Positions 44,538 through 53,683 of a DNA stretch of 64,000 nucleotides are shown here, piece by piece. Position numbers and translations under genes: made by a program. The DNA is from Bog-756 sp963753905. Its GTDB lineage: Bacteria; Actinomycetota; Acidimicrobiia; Acidimicrobiales; RAAP-2. The notes beneath the pieces are model-generated. The model worked only from the letters and a program-made list of their open reading frames with translations, ran no database searches and had not been told where the DNA came from. The stretch lies in assembly GCA_963753905.1 (NCBI GenBank), contig CAVWDZ010000001.1:2790001-2854000 (forward strand). The letters are read 5' to 3'. Position 1 is the first letter of the stretch; every line of letters begins with the position of its first letter.

Positions 44538-45834
44538 AGGGGCAGCCACCGTCCTTGATGTGGACGAGGAACTCGTCACGGAACATCTGGATGGCCGAGT
44601 GGATCGACGAGGGGATGGACGGCCCGAGCACGCAGATGGTCGTCTGCTGGGGTGGCCAGGCCAGGCCGGGGGAGATGTTGTCGCTCGCGTCGAGCAGCAG
44701 GTCGAGGTCCTCCTCACGTCCGTGTCCGCTCTCGATGCGCTCCATGATCCGTTCGAGCCAGCCCGCACCCTCGCGGCAGGGCGTGCACTGGCCGCACGAC
44801 TCGCGTGCGAAGAACTTGGTGATCCGCCACGCGGCGCGCACCATGCAGGTGTGGTCGTCCATGACCACGATCGAGCCTGAGCCCAGCATGGAACCGGCAG
44901 CTCCCACCTCGTCCTGGCCGAGGGGGAGGTCCACCTGCTCGGGCCCGAACCACGGGGCGGACACGCCACCGGGGATGAACGCCTTGAGGCTCCGCCCGTG
45001 CGGGATGCCACCGCCGAGCAGGGGGGCGAAGATGAGATCGTGGAAGGTGGTCTTGACCATCTCGAGCTCGTAGACACCGGGGTTGGCGACGTGCCCCGCC
45101 AGGGCGAAGAGCCGCGTCCCGGTGGAACGCCCCTCGCCGAGCGCGGCGAAGGCCGCGCCCCCGTTGAGCACGATCCAGGGCAGGTTGGAGAGGGTCTCGA
45201 CGTTGTTGACCACGGTCGGCTCGCCGTAGAGGCCGACGGCCGCAGGGAAGAACGGGGGCTTGATCCGCGGGAATCCGCGCTTCCCCTCGAGCGACTCGAG
45301 GAGGGCGGTCTCCTCGCCGCAGATGTAGGCGCCGGCTCCGGGATGGACGACCACGTCCACCGAGAATCCCGAACCGAAGATGTCCCGGCCCACCGCTCCG
45401 TGGGCGTAGGCGTCGTTGAGGGCGGTCTGGACGCGTTCGATGCCGAGTGCGAACTCGCCGCGGACGAAGACGAACGCCTGGGAGACCTGCAGGGCGTAGG
45501 CGGCGATGACCACACCCTCGATGAGCTGATGGGGATCGCGCTCGATGAGGAGGTGGTCCTTGAAGGTCGCCGGCTCGGACTCGTCGCCGTTGACGACCAG
45601 GTAGGTGACCGGGTTCTTCCGGAGCATCGCCCACTTGCGGCCGGCGGGGAACCCGGCGCCGCCCCTCCCCAACAGGCTGGCCGCGTCGACCTCCTCGGCC
45701 ACCGCCTCCGGGGTCATGGTGAGGGCCTTGCGCAGGCCGTCGTAGCCCCCGGTGGCCAGGTACCGCTGCAGGGTGTGGGCATCGTCGTGACCGATCCGGC
45801 CGGTGACGATCTTCGGAGCGTCGGTGATGGCCAT
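44530..45834 (-). CDS. nuoF: NADH-quinone oxidoreductase subunit F
   Basis: 434 residues. NADH-oxidising flavoprotein. FMN/NADH motifs are LLGRGGAGFPAGRKWAMLR and GAGAYICGEETALLESLEGK. The C-terminal 4Fe-4S (N3) ligands are in ESCGQCTPCREG plus a later Cys. Sits between nuoE and nuoG with overlapping ends. ATG start. Confidence 0.96.
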   Translation of the reverse strand: MAITDAPKIVTGRIGHDDAHTLQRYLATGGYDGLRKALTMTPEAVAEEVDAASLLGRGGAGFPAGRKWAMLRKNPVTYLVVNGDESEPATFKDHLLIERDPHQLIEGVVIAAYALQVSQAFVFVRGEFALGIERVQTALNDAYAHGAVGRDIFGSGFSVDVVVHPGAGAYICGEETALLESLEGKRGFPRIKPPFFPAAVGLYGEPTVVNNVETLSNLPWIVLNGGAAFAALGEGRSTGTRLFALAGHVANPGVYELEMVKTTFHDLIFAPLLGGGIPHGRSLKAFIPGGVSAPWFGPEQVDLPLGQDEVGAAGSMLGSGSIVVMDDHTCMVRAAWRITKFFARESCGQCTPCREGAGWLERIMERIESGHGREEDLDLLLDASDNISPGLAWPPQQTTICVLGPSIPSSIHSAIQMFRDEFLVHIKDGGCPYG

Positions 45835-46532
45835 CAGGTGCCGCCGCCGCTCGCCGCGCTCTTGGCGGTGCCCCGCGCCTCCTTGGCCTCGGCCGCCACC
45901 CGGCGTTCCTCGGCCACCTCCGCGGAATCGGTGTCGAGGCCGTTGGCCCGGCGCACCCGGCTCAGGGTCCCGTGCGGTGGGATCTCACCGTCGCGGGTAC
46001 CCGAACGCAGGTCGGCCACCAGCCGGTCGAACGACTCGGGTGTCTGGGCGCCGACATAGCGGTGGTTGACCTGCACGCACGGTGTCCGGTCGCAGTCGGC
46101 CAGGCACTCGGCCTCCTCCAGGGTGACCATCCCGTCGGCGGTGGTGCCGCCGGCACCGATCCCGAGCGAGGACTCGGCGTGTTCGAGCAGCTCGGCCGCG
46201 CCGTCGAGGAGGCAGGCGATGTTGGTGCAGACCGACACCACGTAGCGTCCGACCGGTTCGGTGTGGAGCATGTCGTAGAACGAGGCGGTCCCGAGCACCT
46301 CCCCCGGGGTGACCCCGACCAGGTCGGCGATCTCGACCATCGCCTCGGGGGTCAACCACCCGTCCTGCTCCTGTGCGAGATGGCAGAGCGGGATCAGGGC
46401 CGAGCGGGGTTCCGGGTAGAGGGCGACCGTCTGGCGGGCCCGGGTCACCGCCTCTGCCGAGAGGTGTGGGGGTGCCGGTGTCTGGCCGCGCCGGGGTGAC
46501 GGAACCGGTGTAGCCGGTGAGCTCGCGGTCAC
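45834..46532 (-). CDS. nuoE: NADH-quinone oxidoreductase subunit E
   Basis: 232 residues from the GTG at 46530-46532. Thioredoxin-fold 2Fe-2S subunit. Cluster ligands are Cys pairs in SVCTNIACLLDGA (C-x4-C) and EAECLADCDRTPC (C-x3-C). FYDMLHTEPVGRYVVSVC is typical. The last 45 residues are a charged tail beyond the usual end. Overlaps nuoD (GTGA) and nuoF. Confidence 0.94.
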   Translation of the reverse strand: MTASSPATPVPSPRRGQTPAPPHLSAEAVTRARQTVALYPEPRSALIPLCHLAQEQDGWLTPEAMVEIADLVGVTPGEVLGTASFYDMLHTEPVGRYVVSVCTNIACLLDGAAELLEHAESSLGIGAGGTTADGMVTLEEAECLADCDRTPCVQVNHRYVGAQTPESFDRLVADLRSGTRDGEIPPHGTLSRVRRANGLDTDSAEVAEERRVAAEAKEARGTAKSAASGGGT

Positions 46533-47938
46533 CGGTCCACCTCGCCCATGACCGGGTCGACCGAGGAGCAGACGGCGACCGCGTCGGCGAGCAGGCCACC
46601 GCGCATCATCAGGGGAAGGCCTTGCAGATTGACGAAGCTCGGACCCCGGATGTGCATGCGGTAGGGCTTGGGCGATCCGTCGGACACCAGGTAGCACCCG
46701 AGCTCGCCGCGGGGCGACTCGATGGCCACGTAGACCTCACCCTCGGGTACCCGGAACCCCTCGGTGAAGACCTTGAAGTGGTGGATGAGGGCCTCCATCG
46801 ATTCGTCGATGCGGCCGCGGGGCGGCGGGGTGACCTTCTTGTCCTGCACCCGGTAGTCGCCGGCCGGCATCTTCTCGACGATCTGGCGGATGATCCGGAT
46901 CGACTCGCGGATCTCGTTGAGCCGGATCGAATAGCGATCGAAGTTGTCGCCGAAGGTCCCCACGATGACGTCGAACTCCACCTCGTCGTAGCGCAGGTAG
47001 GGCATCGAGCGGCGGAGGTCCCAGGGCACTCCGGTCGAGCGCAGGATCGGGCCGGTCAGCGAGAGGGCGAGGGCCTCCTCTGCCGACAGGCCGCCGATCC
47101 CCTCCGAGCGACGGCGGAAGACCGGTTGGCCGGTGAGCAGCTCGTCGTACTCGTCGGTGCGCGGGAGCACCGTGTCGCAAATGATGGTGACGTCGTCCTC
47201 CCAGCCGTCGGGAAGGTCGGCCGCGGTTCCGCCGGGCCGGATGAAATTGTGGTTCATCCGCAGGCCGGTGGTCTTCTCGAAGAAGGCCAGGACCATCTCG
47301 CGCTCGCGGAATCCGTAGATCATCATCGACGTCGAACCGATGTCCATGCCGTTGGTGGCCAACCACATCAGGTGCGACGAGACCCGGTTGAGCTCGACCA
47401 GGAGCATCCGGATCCAGTCCGCCCGTGCCGGCATCTCGACACCGAGCAGCGCTTCCACCGCCAGGGAGAGGACCAGCTCGTTGTGGAGCGGCGAGAGGTA
47501 GTCCATCCGGGTCACGTTGGTCGACCCCTGCACGTAGGTGAGCTCCTCGGCGGTCTTCTCCATGCCGGTGTGCAGATAGCCGATGACCGGCTTCGTGCGC
47601 AGGACGGTCTCTCCGTCGAGCTCGAGCATCAGCCGCAGCACGCCGTGGGTCGACGGATGCTGCGGGCCCATGTTGATGATCATCGTCTCGTCGTCGGTCC
47701 GTTCGACGTCGATGTCGGACGGGTCCACAGCGACGCCCTCGGGCAGCCGGAGGACTGCGCCGATCTCGCGGCGTAGCTCGTCAGGAGGAGTGGTGCCGCG
47801 CACCCCGAGCTCCTGGCTGCCCTCGGACGTCTCGATGATCAGCCCGCGCGGGACGCCGTCGGCAGCGAGCTCGTCGTAGGCTTCACCGGAGAGCGGGTCG
47901 GGCAGCTCGGTGTCGGTGTGCGGAGTGGAGTCACTCAT
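46529..47938 (-). CDS. nuoD: NADH-quinone oxidoreductase subunit D
   Basis: 469 residues. 49-kDa-type subunit lining the quinone pocket. Seen: MIINMGPQHPSTHGVLRLML with the conserved His, IGYLHTGMEKTAEELTYVQG, NELVLSLAVEALLGVEMPAR, and the C-terminal MRGGLLADAVAVCSSVDPVMGEVDR-type end typical of NuoD. The first 75 residues are an acidic extension of unknown role. Confidence 0.95.
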   Translation of the reverse strand: MSDSTPHTDTELPDPLSGEAYDELAADGVPRGLIIETSEGSQELGVRGTTPPDELRREIGAVLRLPEGVAVDPSDIDVERTDDETMIINMGPQHPSTHGVLRLMLELDGETVLRTKPVIGYLHTGMEKTAEELTYVQGSTNVTRMDYLSPLHNELVLSLAVEALLGVEMPARADWIRMLLVELNRVSSHLMWLATNGMDIGSTSMMIYGFREREMVLAFFEKTTGLRMNHNFIRPGGTAADLPDGWEDDVTIICDTVLPRTDEYDELLTGQPVFRRRSEGIGGLSAEEALALSLTGPILRSTGVPWDLRRSMPYLRYDEVEFDVIVGTFGDNFDRYSIRLNEIRESIRIIRQIVEKMPAGDYRVQDKKVTPPPRGRIDESMEALIHHFKVFTEGFRVPEGEVYVAIESPRGELGCYLVSDGSPKPYRMHIRGPSFVNLQGLPLMMRGGLLADAVAVCSSVDPVMGEVDR

Positions 47939-48462
47939 CGCGGACCCGGTGCTTCCTTGAACTGGACCGGCACACGCCCGACCCCGTAGTCCTTGCGGAG
48001 CGGGTGGCCTTCCCAGTCCTCGGGCAGCAGGATCCGGGTCATGTCGGGATGGCCGACGAAGACGACGCCGAAGAGGTCGTAGGCCTCGCGCTCCATGGCC
48101 TCGACGCCCGGGTAGAGGTCGAACAGGGTCGGGAGGGTCGCGTCGGTGGCCGGAACCTGCACCCGCAGGCGGACCCGGCGGACCTGGCTCAGCGACAACA
48201 GGTTGACCACGACTTCGAACCGCTCGGCGGCGGTCCCCTCAGGGAGGCGCCGGTCGGGGTGCGCGAGATAGTCGACGGCGCAGAGGTCCGCGCACATCTC
48301 GAAGCCTCCGTCCCGCAGGCCCCGCGCCACTTGGATGTACTGCTCGCGGGTCGGGAAGAGCACCTCTGCGATCCCCCGCCCCGACCCGGGGGCGGAGCCG
48401 TCGCCGGATGTGCTCCCCGGCTCGGTCCCCGCGACGGTGTCCGCGCCGGTCCCGGTGGTCAC
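47935..48462 (-). CDS. nuoC: NADH-quinone oxidoreductase subunit C
   Basis: 175 residues. 30-kDa-type subunit of the peripheral arm. FEMCADLCAVDYLAHPDRRL, LFDLYPGVEAMEREAYDLFG and TRILLPEDWEGHPLRKDYGV are the family signatures. GTG start overlaps the nuoB stop; end overlaps nuoD by 4. Confidence 0.94.
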   Translation of the reverse strand: MTTGTGADTVAGTEPGSTSGDGSAPGSGRGIAEVLFPTREQYIQVARGLRDGGFEMCADLCAVDYLAHPDRRLPEGTAAERFEVVVNLLSLSQVRRVRLRVQVPATDATLPTLFDLYPGVEAMEREAYDLFGVVFVGHPDMTRILLPEDWEGHPLRKDYGVGRVPVQFKEAPGPR

Positions 48463-49115
48463 AGGGGCTCACCCACGCTCCGGGCGATGACCGGGTTGCG
48501 CCTCGGGGTGCCCAGATGGACGGCGTCGGGGCGGTCCGGGTTCCACCCGCTGGTGGTTTCGTCTGCGCTGGTCCGTGCATCGTCGGTGTCGCCCCCCTCC
48601 TCGTCGGCGAGAACGGGGACCGGACGGTCGCCCCCGACCGCGGTGCGCCGGGTGATGTCACCGGTCCGGACCTTCTCGTGGAGGGTGAGGATGGCGTGCA
48701 TGAGCGTCTCGGGTGTCGGAGGGCAGCCAGGGGCGTACACGTCGACCGGGACGATCTGGTCGACACCCTGCACGATGGCGTAGTTGTTGAACATCCCTCC
48801 GGTGCTCGCGCAGACCCCCATCGAGAGGACCCACTTGGGTTCCATCATCTGGTCGTAGACCTGGCGGAGGACCGGCGCCATCTTCTGTGAGACGCGCCCG
48901 GCGACGATCATCAGGTCGGCCTGTCGAGGGGAGGCACGGAAGACTTCCATACCGAACCGGGCCAGGTCGAAGTCGGCCGCGCCCACCGACATCATTTCGA
49001 TGGCGCAGCACGCCAGGCCGAAGGTGGCCGGCCACATCGAGTAGGTGCGCGCCCACTTGACCAGATCCTCGAGGCGGCCGGTCAGGAAATTGTGCTGGAG
49101 GTCTTCGAGGCCCAT
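48459..49115 (-). CDS. nuoB: NADH-quinone oxidoreductase subunit B
   Basis: 218 residues from the ATG at 49113-49115. Holds the terminal 4Fe-4S cluster N2. Ligand Cys pair in MWPATFGLACCAIEMMSVGA and others in SMGVCASTGGMF and VYAPGCPPTPETL. The C-terminal 55 residues are an Asp/Thr-rich tail beyond the usual NuoB length. The start MGLEDLQHNFLTG is the normal actinobacterial N-terminus, so the longer upstream frame is rejected. Confidence 0.95.
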   Translation of the reverse strand: MGLEDLQHNFLTGRLEDLVKWARTYSMWPATFGLACCAIEMMSVGAADFDLARFGMEVFRASPRQADLMIVAGRVSQKMAPVLRQVYDQMMEPKWVLSMGVCASTGGMFNNYAIVQGVDQIVPVDVYAPGCPPTPETLMHAILTLHEKVRTGDITRRTAVGGDRPVPVLADEEGGDTDDARTSADETTSGWNPDRPDAVHLGTPRRNPVIARSVGEPL

Positions 49116-49134
49116 GCGCTCGTCGGCTCCCGGG

Positions 49135-49638
49135 TCAGGCGGCGCGGCCGGGGCCGGTGGGCACGGTGGCGGGCGTCGCGGCGGCCGGAGCCTCCGTGAC
49201 GGGTCCACCCGATCCCGCGGCGAACCGGGCGATGGTCGACGCGGAGGTGCGGGGTGGCAGCGCACCGACCAACCGCTTGGACGGGCCCCAGCTGAGCGCC
49301 CCGTTGCTCACCAGGAACAGGAAGGAGACAAAGACCACCCCGGCGAAGACGAGTACCTCCACGAGCCCGAATGACCGGAGCTGGCGGAAGATCACGGCCC
49401 ACGGGTAGAGGAAGACGATCTCGATGTCGAAGATGATGAAGATCATCGCCACCAGGTAGAAGCGGACCGGGAATCGGGTGGGCGGTTCGATGCCCGGGAC
49501 GATCCCGCACTCGTAGGGAGCGGTCTTGGCCGAGGTCGGGCGCTTCCCGGGTGCCAGTAGGGCCGAGGCGACGAAGGACAGCGCCGCGAACAGGAACCCG
49601 AGGATGAGCAGGACCAGGATGGGGAGGTAATCATCCAC
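49135..49638 (-). CDS. nuoA: NADH-quinone oxidoreductase subunit A
   Basis: 167 residues, three helices; longer than the usual 120 because of a Pro/Ala/Thr-rich C-terminal tail. YECGIVPGIEPPTRFPVRFYLVAMIFIIFDIE-type central motif, with the exposed loop Cys and Glu, identifies NuoA. First gene of the operon. The ATG at 49636-49638 has only a weak ribosome-binding site. The upstream spacer has a small inverted repeat at 49694-49707. Confidence 0.93.
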   Translation of the reverse strand: MDDYLPILVLLILGFLFAALSFVASALLAPGKRPTSAKTAPYECGIVPGIEPPTRFPVRFYLVAMIFIIFDIEIVFLYPWAVIFRQLRSFGLVEVLVFAGVVFVSFLFLVSNGALSWGPSKRLVGALPPRTSASTIARFAAGSGGPVTEAPAAATPATVPTGPGRAA

Positions 49639-49693
49639 AGGTCGTTGTTTTTACCACGCAGCCCTTCCGGGAAGCACATCGACGGCCCCGGCC

Positions 49694-49707
49694 GTTTCGG
49701 CAGAAAC
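49694..49707. promoter_or_regulatory. Small inverted repeat in the nuoA / reductase divergent spacer
   Basis: GTTTC-GGCA-GAAAC, a perfect 5-base inverted repeat about 56-70 bases upstream of the nuoA ATG. Could be an operator or a chance hairpin. The rest of 49639-49757 holds nothing else I can name. Confidence 0.3.
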
Positions 49708-49757
49708 AGCAGCCCGGCGGAGGTGGTACGAACGTGCCCGGCACGGCCCCCGACCCC

Positions 49758-49763
49758 TACCAT
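49758..49763 (+). promoter_or_regulatory. Candidate -10 box giving a leaderless reductase transcript
   Basis: TACCAT (TANNNT pattern) ends six bases before the GTG at 49770, the spacing expected when transcription starts at the start codon. It favours that GTG over the ATG at 49734. Confidence 0.4.
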
Positions 49764-49769
49764 TGGGGT

Positions 49770-51197
49770 GTGCGCTCCGCCTCCTCTCCTGTCGCTCCTG
49801 TCGCTCCTGCCGCTCCTGCTGCTGACGCCCGGGCAGACGCAGGGGTGTCCGCGGCCGACCGCTCCCGGCGGGCCGCGGCCCCTCGCGCCCCACACGTCCA
49901 CGACGTGCTGGTCGTCGGTGGTGGCCCGGCGGGCTCCTCATGCGCGTTCTGGTTGGCCGATGCCGGATGGGACGTGGCCCTGGTGGAGAAGAAGGAGTTC
50001 CCCCGGACCAAGACCTGTGGCGACGGACTGACCCCGCGTTCGGTGCGCCAGCTCGCCGACATGGGCATCGAAGGGTCGCTGGCCGGCGCCCACCGCTTCA
50101 CCGGCCTGCGGGCCCACGGGTTCGGCCGGGTGCTCGACCTGCCCTGGCCGGAGCACCCCTCGTTCCCCTCGTACGGCTACACCATCACCAGGCACGACCT
50201 CGACGGTCTGGTCAGCGACCGAGCGGCCAAGGCCGGGGCCACGGTCTGGCAGGGCTGTGAAGCCGTCCGACCGATCCTGGACGACCCGCCGGCCGACAGC
50301 CGGCGCGGCGGTCCCGCTGGTGTGGCCGGGCTGCCCTCCTGCACCGGGGCCCTGGTGAAGGAGAAGGCTGGCGGCACCCTCCGAGAGGTGCGGGCGAGGT
50401 ACGTGGTGGTCGCCGACGGGGCCAACTCGCGGTTCGGGCGGGCCCTCGGGACCCGGCGCAACCGCGCCCAGCCGATGGGGATGGCCCTACGCGGCTACTA
50501 CACCTCCCCCGGTCACGACCGCCCGTTCATCGAGTCCCACCTCGACATCCGTGACGGGGAGGGCAAGCTGGTCCCCGGCTACGGGTGGATCTTCCCCCTC
50601 GGGGACGGGCGGGTCAACGTCGGCGTGGGGCTCCTCTCGACCGACCGGCGCTGGAAGGGCGTCAACACCTCCACCCTCATGGACCACTTCGTCGCCGGGG
50701 CACCGGGGGAATGGGAGCTCTCCCCCGAGACCTGCCTCGGCCCACCGACCGGGGGCAAGCTGCCGATGGGTCTCGCGGTCGGCCCGCGGGTCGGGGCGAC
50801 CACTCTGGTGGTGGGCGACGCCGGCGGGACCATCAACCCGTTCAACGGCGAGGGCATCGCGTACGGCTACGAGACCGGGCGGCTGGCCGCCGCCTCGCTC
50901 GGCGAAGCCCTGTGCGGCGACGGCTTCGACGCGCTCCTGCGCTACGAGGCCCGCCTCGACGAAGCGTACGGCCTCTACTTCCGAGTGGCCCGGGCGTTCA
51001 TCCGGGTCATCAGCCGACCCGAGCTGATGCAGCTCTGCGTGGGAGCGGGCATGCTCTCGGAGCCGCTGATGAGCTGGATCCTGCGGATCATGGCCAATCT
51101 CCTCCGGCCCGACGAGACCGGTCCCGCCGAGGCGGCCTACCGCGCGCTTGCGCTCATCGCGCGGATGGCGCCGGCGCCCGACCGATCACCCGCCTGA
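49770..51197 (+). CDS. Geranylgeranyl reductase family flavoprotein (possible menaquinone reductase MenJ)
   Basis: 475 residues. FAD-binding VHDVLVVGGGPAGSSCAFWL, then PRTKTCGDGLTPRSVRQLAD with the CGDG motif, then YVVVADGANSRFGRALG and TLVVGDAGGTINPFNGEGIA, all hallmarks of the geranylgeranyl reductase/digeranylglycerophospholipid reductase family. In Mycobacterium the homologue MenJ saturates one isoprene unit of menaquinone. Divergent placement next to nuoA, a quinone-reducing complex, fits that role. Substrate otherwise unproven. The leader region PVAPVAPAAPAAD is encoded by 9-bp repeats. I use the GTG at 49770, supported by a -10 box. Confidence 0.85.
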   Translation: MRSASSPVAPVAPAAPAADARADAGVSAADRSRRAAAPRAPHVHDVLVVGGGPAGSSCAFWLADAGWDVALVEKKEFPRTKTCGDGLTPRSVRQLADMGIEGSLAGAHRFTGLRAHGFGRVLDLPWPEHPSFPSYGYTITRHDLDGLVSDRAAKAGATVWQGCEAVRPILDDPPADSRRGGPAGVAGLPSCTGALVKEKAGGTLREVRARYVVVADGANSRFGRALGTRRNRAQPMGMALRGYYTSPGHDRPFIESHLDIRDGEGKLVPGYGWIFPLGDGRVNVGVGLLSTDRRWKGVNTSTLMDHFVAGAPGEWELSPETCLGPPTGGKLPMGLAVGPRVGATTLVVGDAGGTINPFNGEGIAYGYETGRLAAASLGEALCGDGFDALLRYEARLDEAYGLYFRVARAFIRVISRPELMQLCVGAGMLSEPLMSWILRIMANLLRPDETGPAEAAYRALALIARMAPAPDRSPA

Positions 51198-51219
51198 CCG
51201 GGCACCGCGGACCTCGCAG

Positions 51220-53433
51220 CTACCTGGTCGTGGCGGCCACCCGGCCGGCCACCGCGTCGTAGGCCGGCGTGAAGACACTCGGCGGGATCGCTGCGCCGCT
51301 GGTGACCGGTTGGAGCACCGTGAGCACCCTGCCGCCGAGGATGAAGGCGTCCCCGACGACCTCGGTCCCCTGGGAAGGCGAGGCGACGGTGGTCACCACC
51401 CCGAAGGAGGTCACCCCGGAGGGTCCGCCGAGGGTCACCGGCTGGATTTGGGCGGTGGACCCCGGGATGGCCGCTGCGGCCAGGGCACTCTGGTACTGAC
51501 CGAAGCAGGGGACGAAGCGGCTCGAGCTGAGGACCCCGTCGAGTCCCCTGATCTCCGAGGCCGACGCGGCCGTGCCGGTCCGTGAGGACATCTCGAAGGA
51601 CGGACCGGCCGCGCTCTGGAAGTTCGGCGAGTCCACGACGGCGGTCTGCCCGGGTACCGACCCGTTCGCGAACAGCCCGGTCACCGTTGCCACGTTCGTG
51701 CCGAGGCAGGTGGCGAGCGTCGCCTCCGCCGTGACCTGGGCGACCGGCGGGGCGCCCTGCATGCGGGTCACCGCAGGCGTCGTGGAACGTGTCCAGCCTG
51801 CCGGGAGGTCACCCAACCTGAGGTTGACCGACGCGGCCAACGCCACGTCGGCGGCTGCCGGACTCGTCACCCCTGCCGACGTCGTCGGGGTGGTGGTCGG
51901 GCTGGTCTTCCTGGTGAGGACATACCCGACCCCGCCGAGCACGACCACCAGGAGCGCGACCACGAGCACCATCACCGTCGAGCGGCTCAGTCCCGATGTT
52001 GCGCCTTCCGACGGCGCGTCGTCCCAGGTCTCCGGAGCGACCGGGATCTCCCCGGACACCGGTCCGTCGCCCGCGAACAGCCCTGGTGCGGTCGTCGGCC
52101 CCTGATCGGTCCGACCGGTTGGTGGAGGCGGCGCGTCGGGAGGGGCGGGTGTCTCGACCGCCCCGGCCGCGACAGCGGCGGCGCCGGCCGCGGTGGCCGC
52201 GGTGGCAAGGCCCGCTTCGGCGGCAACACCATCGCCAGCCGCAGGACCTGCATCGGCCGCAAGGCCTGCGCCGGCCGCAACGCCCGCGTCGGCCGCCTTG
52301 GCCCGCCGACCGCGGCGGGACCGGACCTTCTGTTTCGTCTTCGGTTGTTCGGTCTCCAGTGGCACTACAGCGGTCTCATCGGGAAACCCTGCGAACGGAT
52401 CCACGGGCGGGGGCGGCAGCTCGAGTCCGAGGGGCACCGGGTTCTCGGGGGGCGCATCGGGCGGCCGGTGGCCGCCGGCCTCGGCCGTGCCGAAGAACGG
52501 GGCCGCACCCGCGGCTGAAGCTGCGTCCTGTTCCGGTTTGGCCTTGCGCCGGGTGAGCGACCTCCTCGACTTCTTGGGCTTCTCGGCCTGAGCGGGAGGT
52601 TGCACGTCGAACGACGAGACGTCATCCGTGGGCAGACCGTCCCACGGCGACCTCGGCGCCTCGGGATCCGGTTCCGGGTCCGCCGACCCACCCTGGCCCG
52701 GGCCCGTCGACCCGGCGAGCGGCGGAGGGGGCGGGGGCGGGGGTGCCGTCGTGGCCTGGCCACGACGCTCACCGATCGGTCCCGGCTCGGCACTGCCGGA
52801 GGCTGTCCCGTTCGGAGCGGGCGCGCTGCCGCTTCCATGACCATTGGCCGCACGGGCGGCGGTATCTGCGGCGGCGGCTTCGGCAGCCGTGGCGGCGGTG
52901 GGGGCAATCCGGGATCCGTCGGGAGCGGGAGGCGGTGGCGGTGGCGGCGGAGCGGGCGGGGGCGGGGCAGACGCCTGCCCGGTGGCCTCGGTCCGAGCCA
53001 TCTGCGGATCTGCGGCTTCCGCCGCCCGGCCGGACGCGGCTGTCGAGGCCGCAACGCCCACCGGGACACCGACACCCTTGTAGCGCGAGAGCCAGGCCGG
53101 CAGGGCCTGGTCGAGGTATGCCGCCTGGCCCGGCGAGACCGTGTCGGTCGGGAGCAGGAAACGGATCGACTGGCCACCCGACGTGAGCTCCATGATGGCG
53201 GCGTGCCGCCCATCGGGGAGCACGAGCTTCTCCTGGCAGGTCGCCGAGTCGAGGACGGACCAGACCAGAAGACGCTCGATCTGAGGCTGCGGCCCCTGGA
53301 CGGTGATCCCCGCCGTGGTGAAGAGCAGGCTCAGACCCTCGGTCGTCTTGGTGCCCCGGTCGGCATCGCCGGCCAGAGCCACGCCTCCGAGCTGCATCCC
53401 CTCGGGTGGTAGTTCCGTAATTCCGACGGTCAT
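51220..53433 (-). CDS. Large Pro/Ala-rich single-pass membrane protein of unknown function
   Basis: 737 residues from the ATG at 53431-53433, preceded by AAGGAG. About residues 1-150 form a folded cytoplasmic domain (GLSLLFTTAGITVQGPQPQI, LDSATCQEKLVLPDGRHAAI). Residues about 150-480 are disordered: Pro runs (APPPPPPPPL), Ala/Gly-rich repeats with AAGAGLAADAGPAAGDG, and basic KPKKSRRSLTRRK. One helix (VMVLVVALLVVVLGGVGYVL, about residues 483-505) is followed by a 230-residue exported domain with two Cys (TLATCLGTN and SRFVPCFGQYQ). The C-terminal domain vaguely resembles PknH/lipoprotein-type sensor domains, but I do not recognise it. It may be a cell-envelope or septal protein. Confidence 0.6.
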   Translation of the reverse strand: MTVGITELPPEGMQLGGVALAGDADRGTKTTEGLSLLFTTAGITVQGPQPQIERLLVWSVLDSATCQEKLVLPDGRHAAIMELTSGGQSIRFLLPTDTVSPGQAAYLDQALPAWLSRYKGVGVPVGVAASTAASGRAAEAADPQMARTEATGQASAPPPPAPPPPPPPPAPDGSRIAPTAATAAEAAAADTAARAANGHGSGSAPAPNGTASGSAEPGPIGERRGQATTAPPPPPPPPLAGSTGPGQGGSADPEPDPEAPRSPWDGLPTDDVSSFDVQPPAQAEKPKKSRRSLTRRKAKPEQDAASAAGAAPFFGTAEAGGHRPPDAPPENPVPLGLELPPPPVDPFAGFPDETAVVPLETEQPKTKQKVRSRRGRRAKAADAGVAAGAGLAADAGPAAGDGVAAEAGLATAATAAGAAAVAAGAVETPAPPDAPPPPTGRTDQGPTTAPGLFAGDGPVSGEIPVAPETWDDAPSEGATSGLSRSTVMVLVVALLVVVLGGVGYVLTRKTSPTTTPTTSAGVTSPAAADVALAASVNLRLGDLPAGWTRSTTPAVTRMQGAPPVAQVTAEATLATCLGTNVATVTGLFANGSVPGQTAVVDSPNFQSAAGPSFEMSSRTGTAASASEIRGLDGVLSSSRFVPCFGQYQSALAAAAIPGSTAQIQPVTLGGPSGVTSFGVVTTVASPSQGTEVVGDAFILGGRVLTVLQPVTSGAAIPPSVFTPAYDAVAGRVAATTR

Positions 53434-53683
53434 GCGCATCTCCTTCGTGGCTGGAAGCAGGTGCCGGCGGTCGTCGATGCCCTCACGCATTCTGTCGCCC
53501 GGCGCCGGGTCCGGGCAAACGGTGCCGGGGACTGGGCGCGCGACCAGATGGGCACTTGCACGCCTCTCATACTGGCCCATTGATCAGCCGAGCGGGAGGA
53601 CCGTCCGCCCGGCGGGCCCCAGCGGATCGAGGGCGGCGCAGGAATGGAGCCGGCACGGGAGGGGGAGGGCGGCCCAGGCGGGT
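53434..53683. other. 250-base spacer with no gene recognised
   Basis: Between the hemL stop and the start of the Pro/Ala-rich membrane-protein gene. It contains a short GCCCG/CGGGC palindrome around 53606-53616 that could end the hemL transcript, and no clear promoter. Both flanking genes run on the minus strand. Confidence 0.4.

Noticed and set aside
41796..44558. 920-codon open frame antisense to nuoG
   Set aside because: Low-complexity composition and no family features; nuoG has complete cluster motifs over the same bases.
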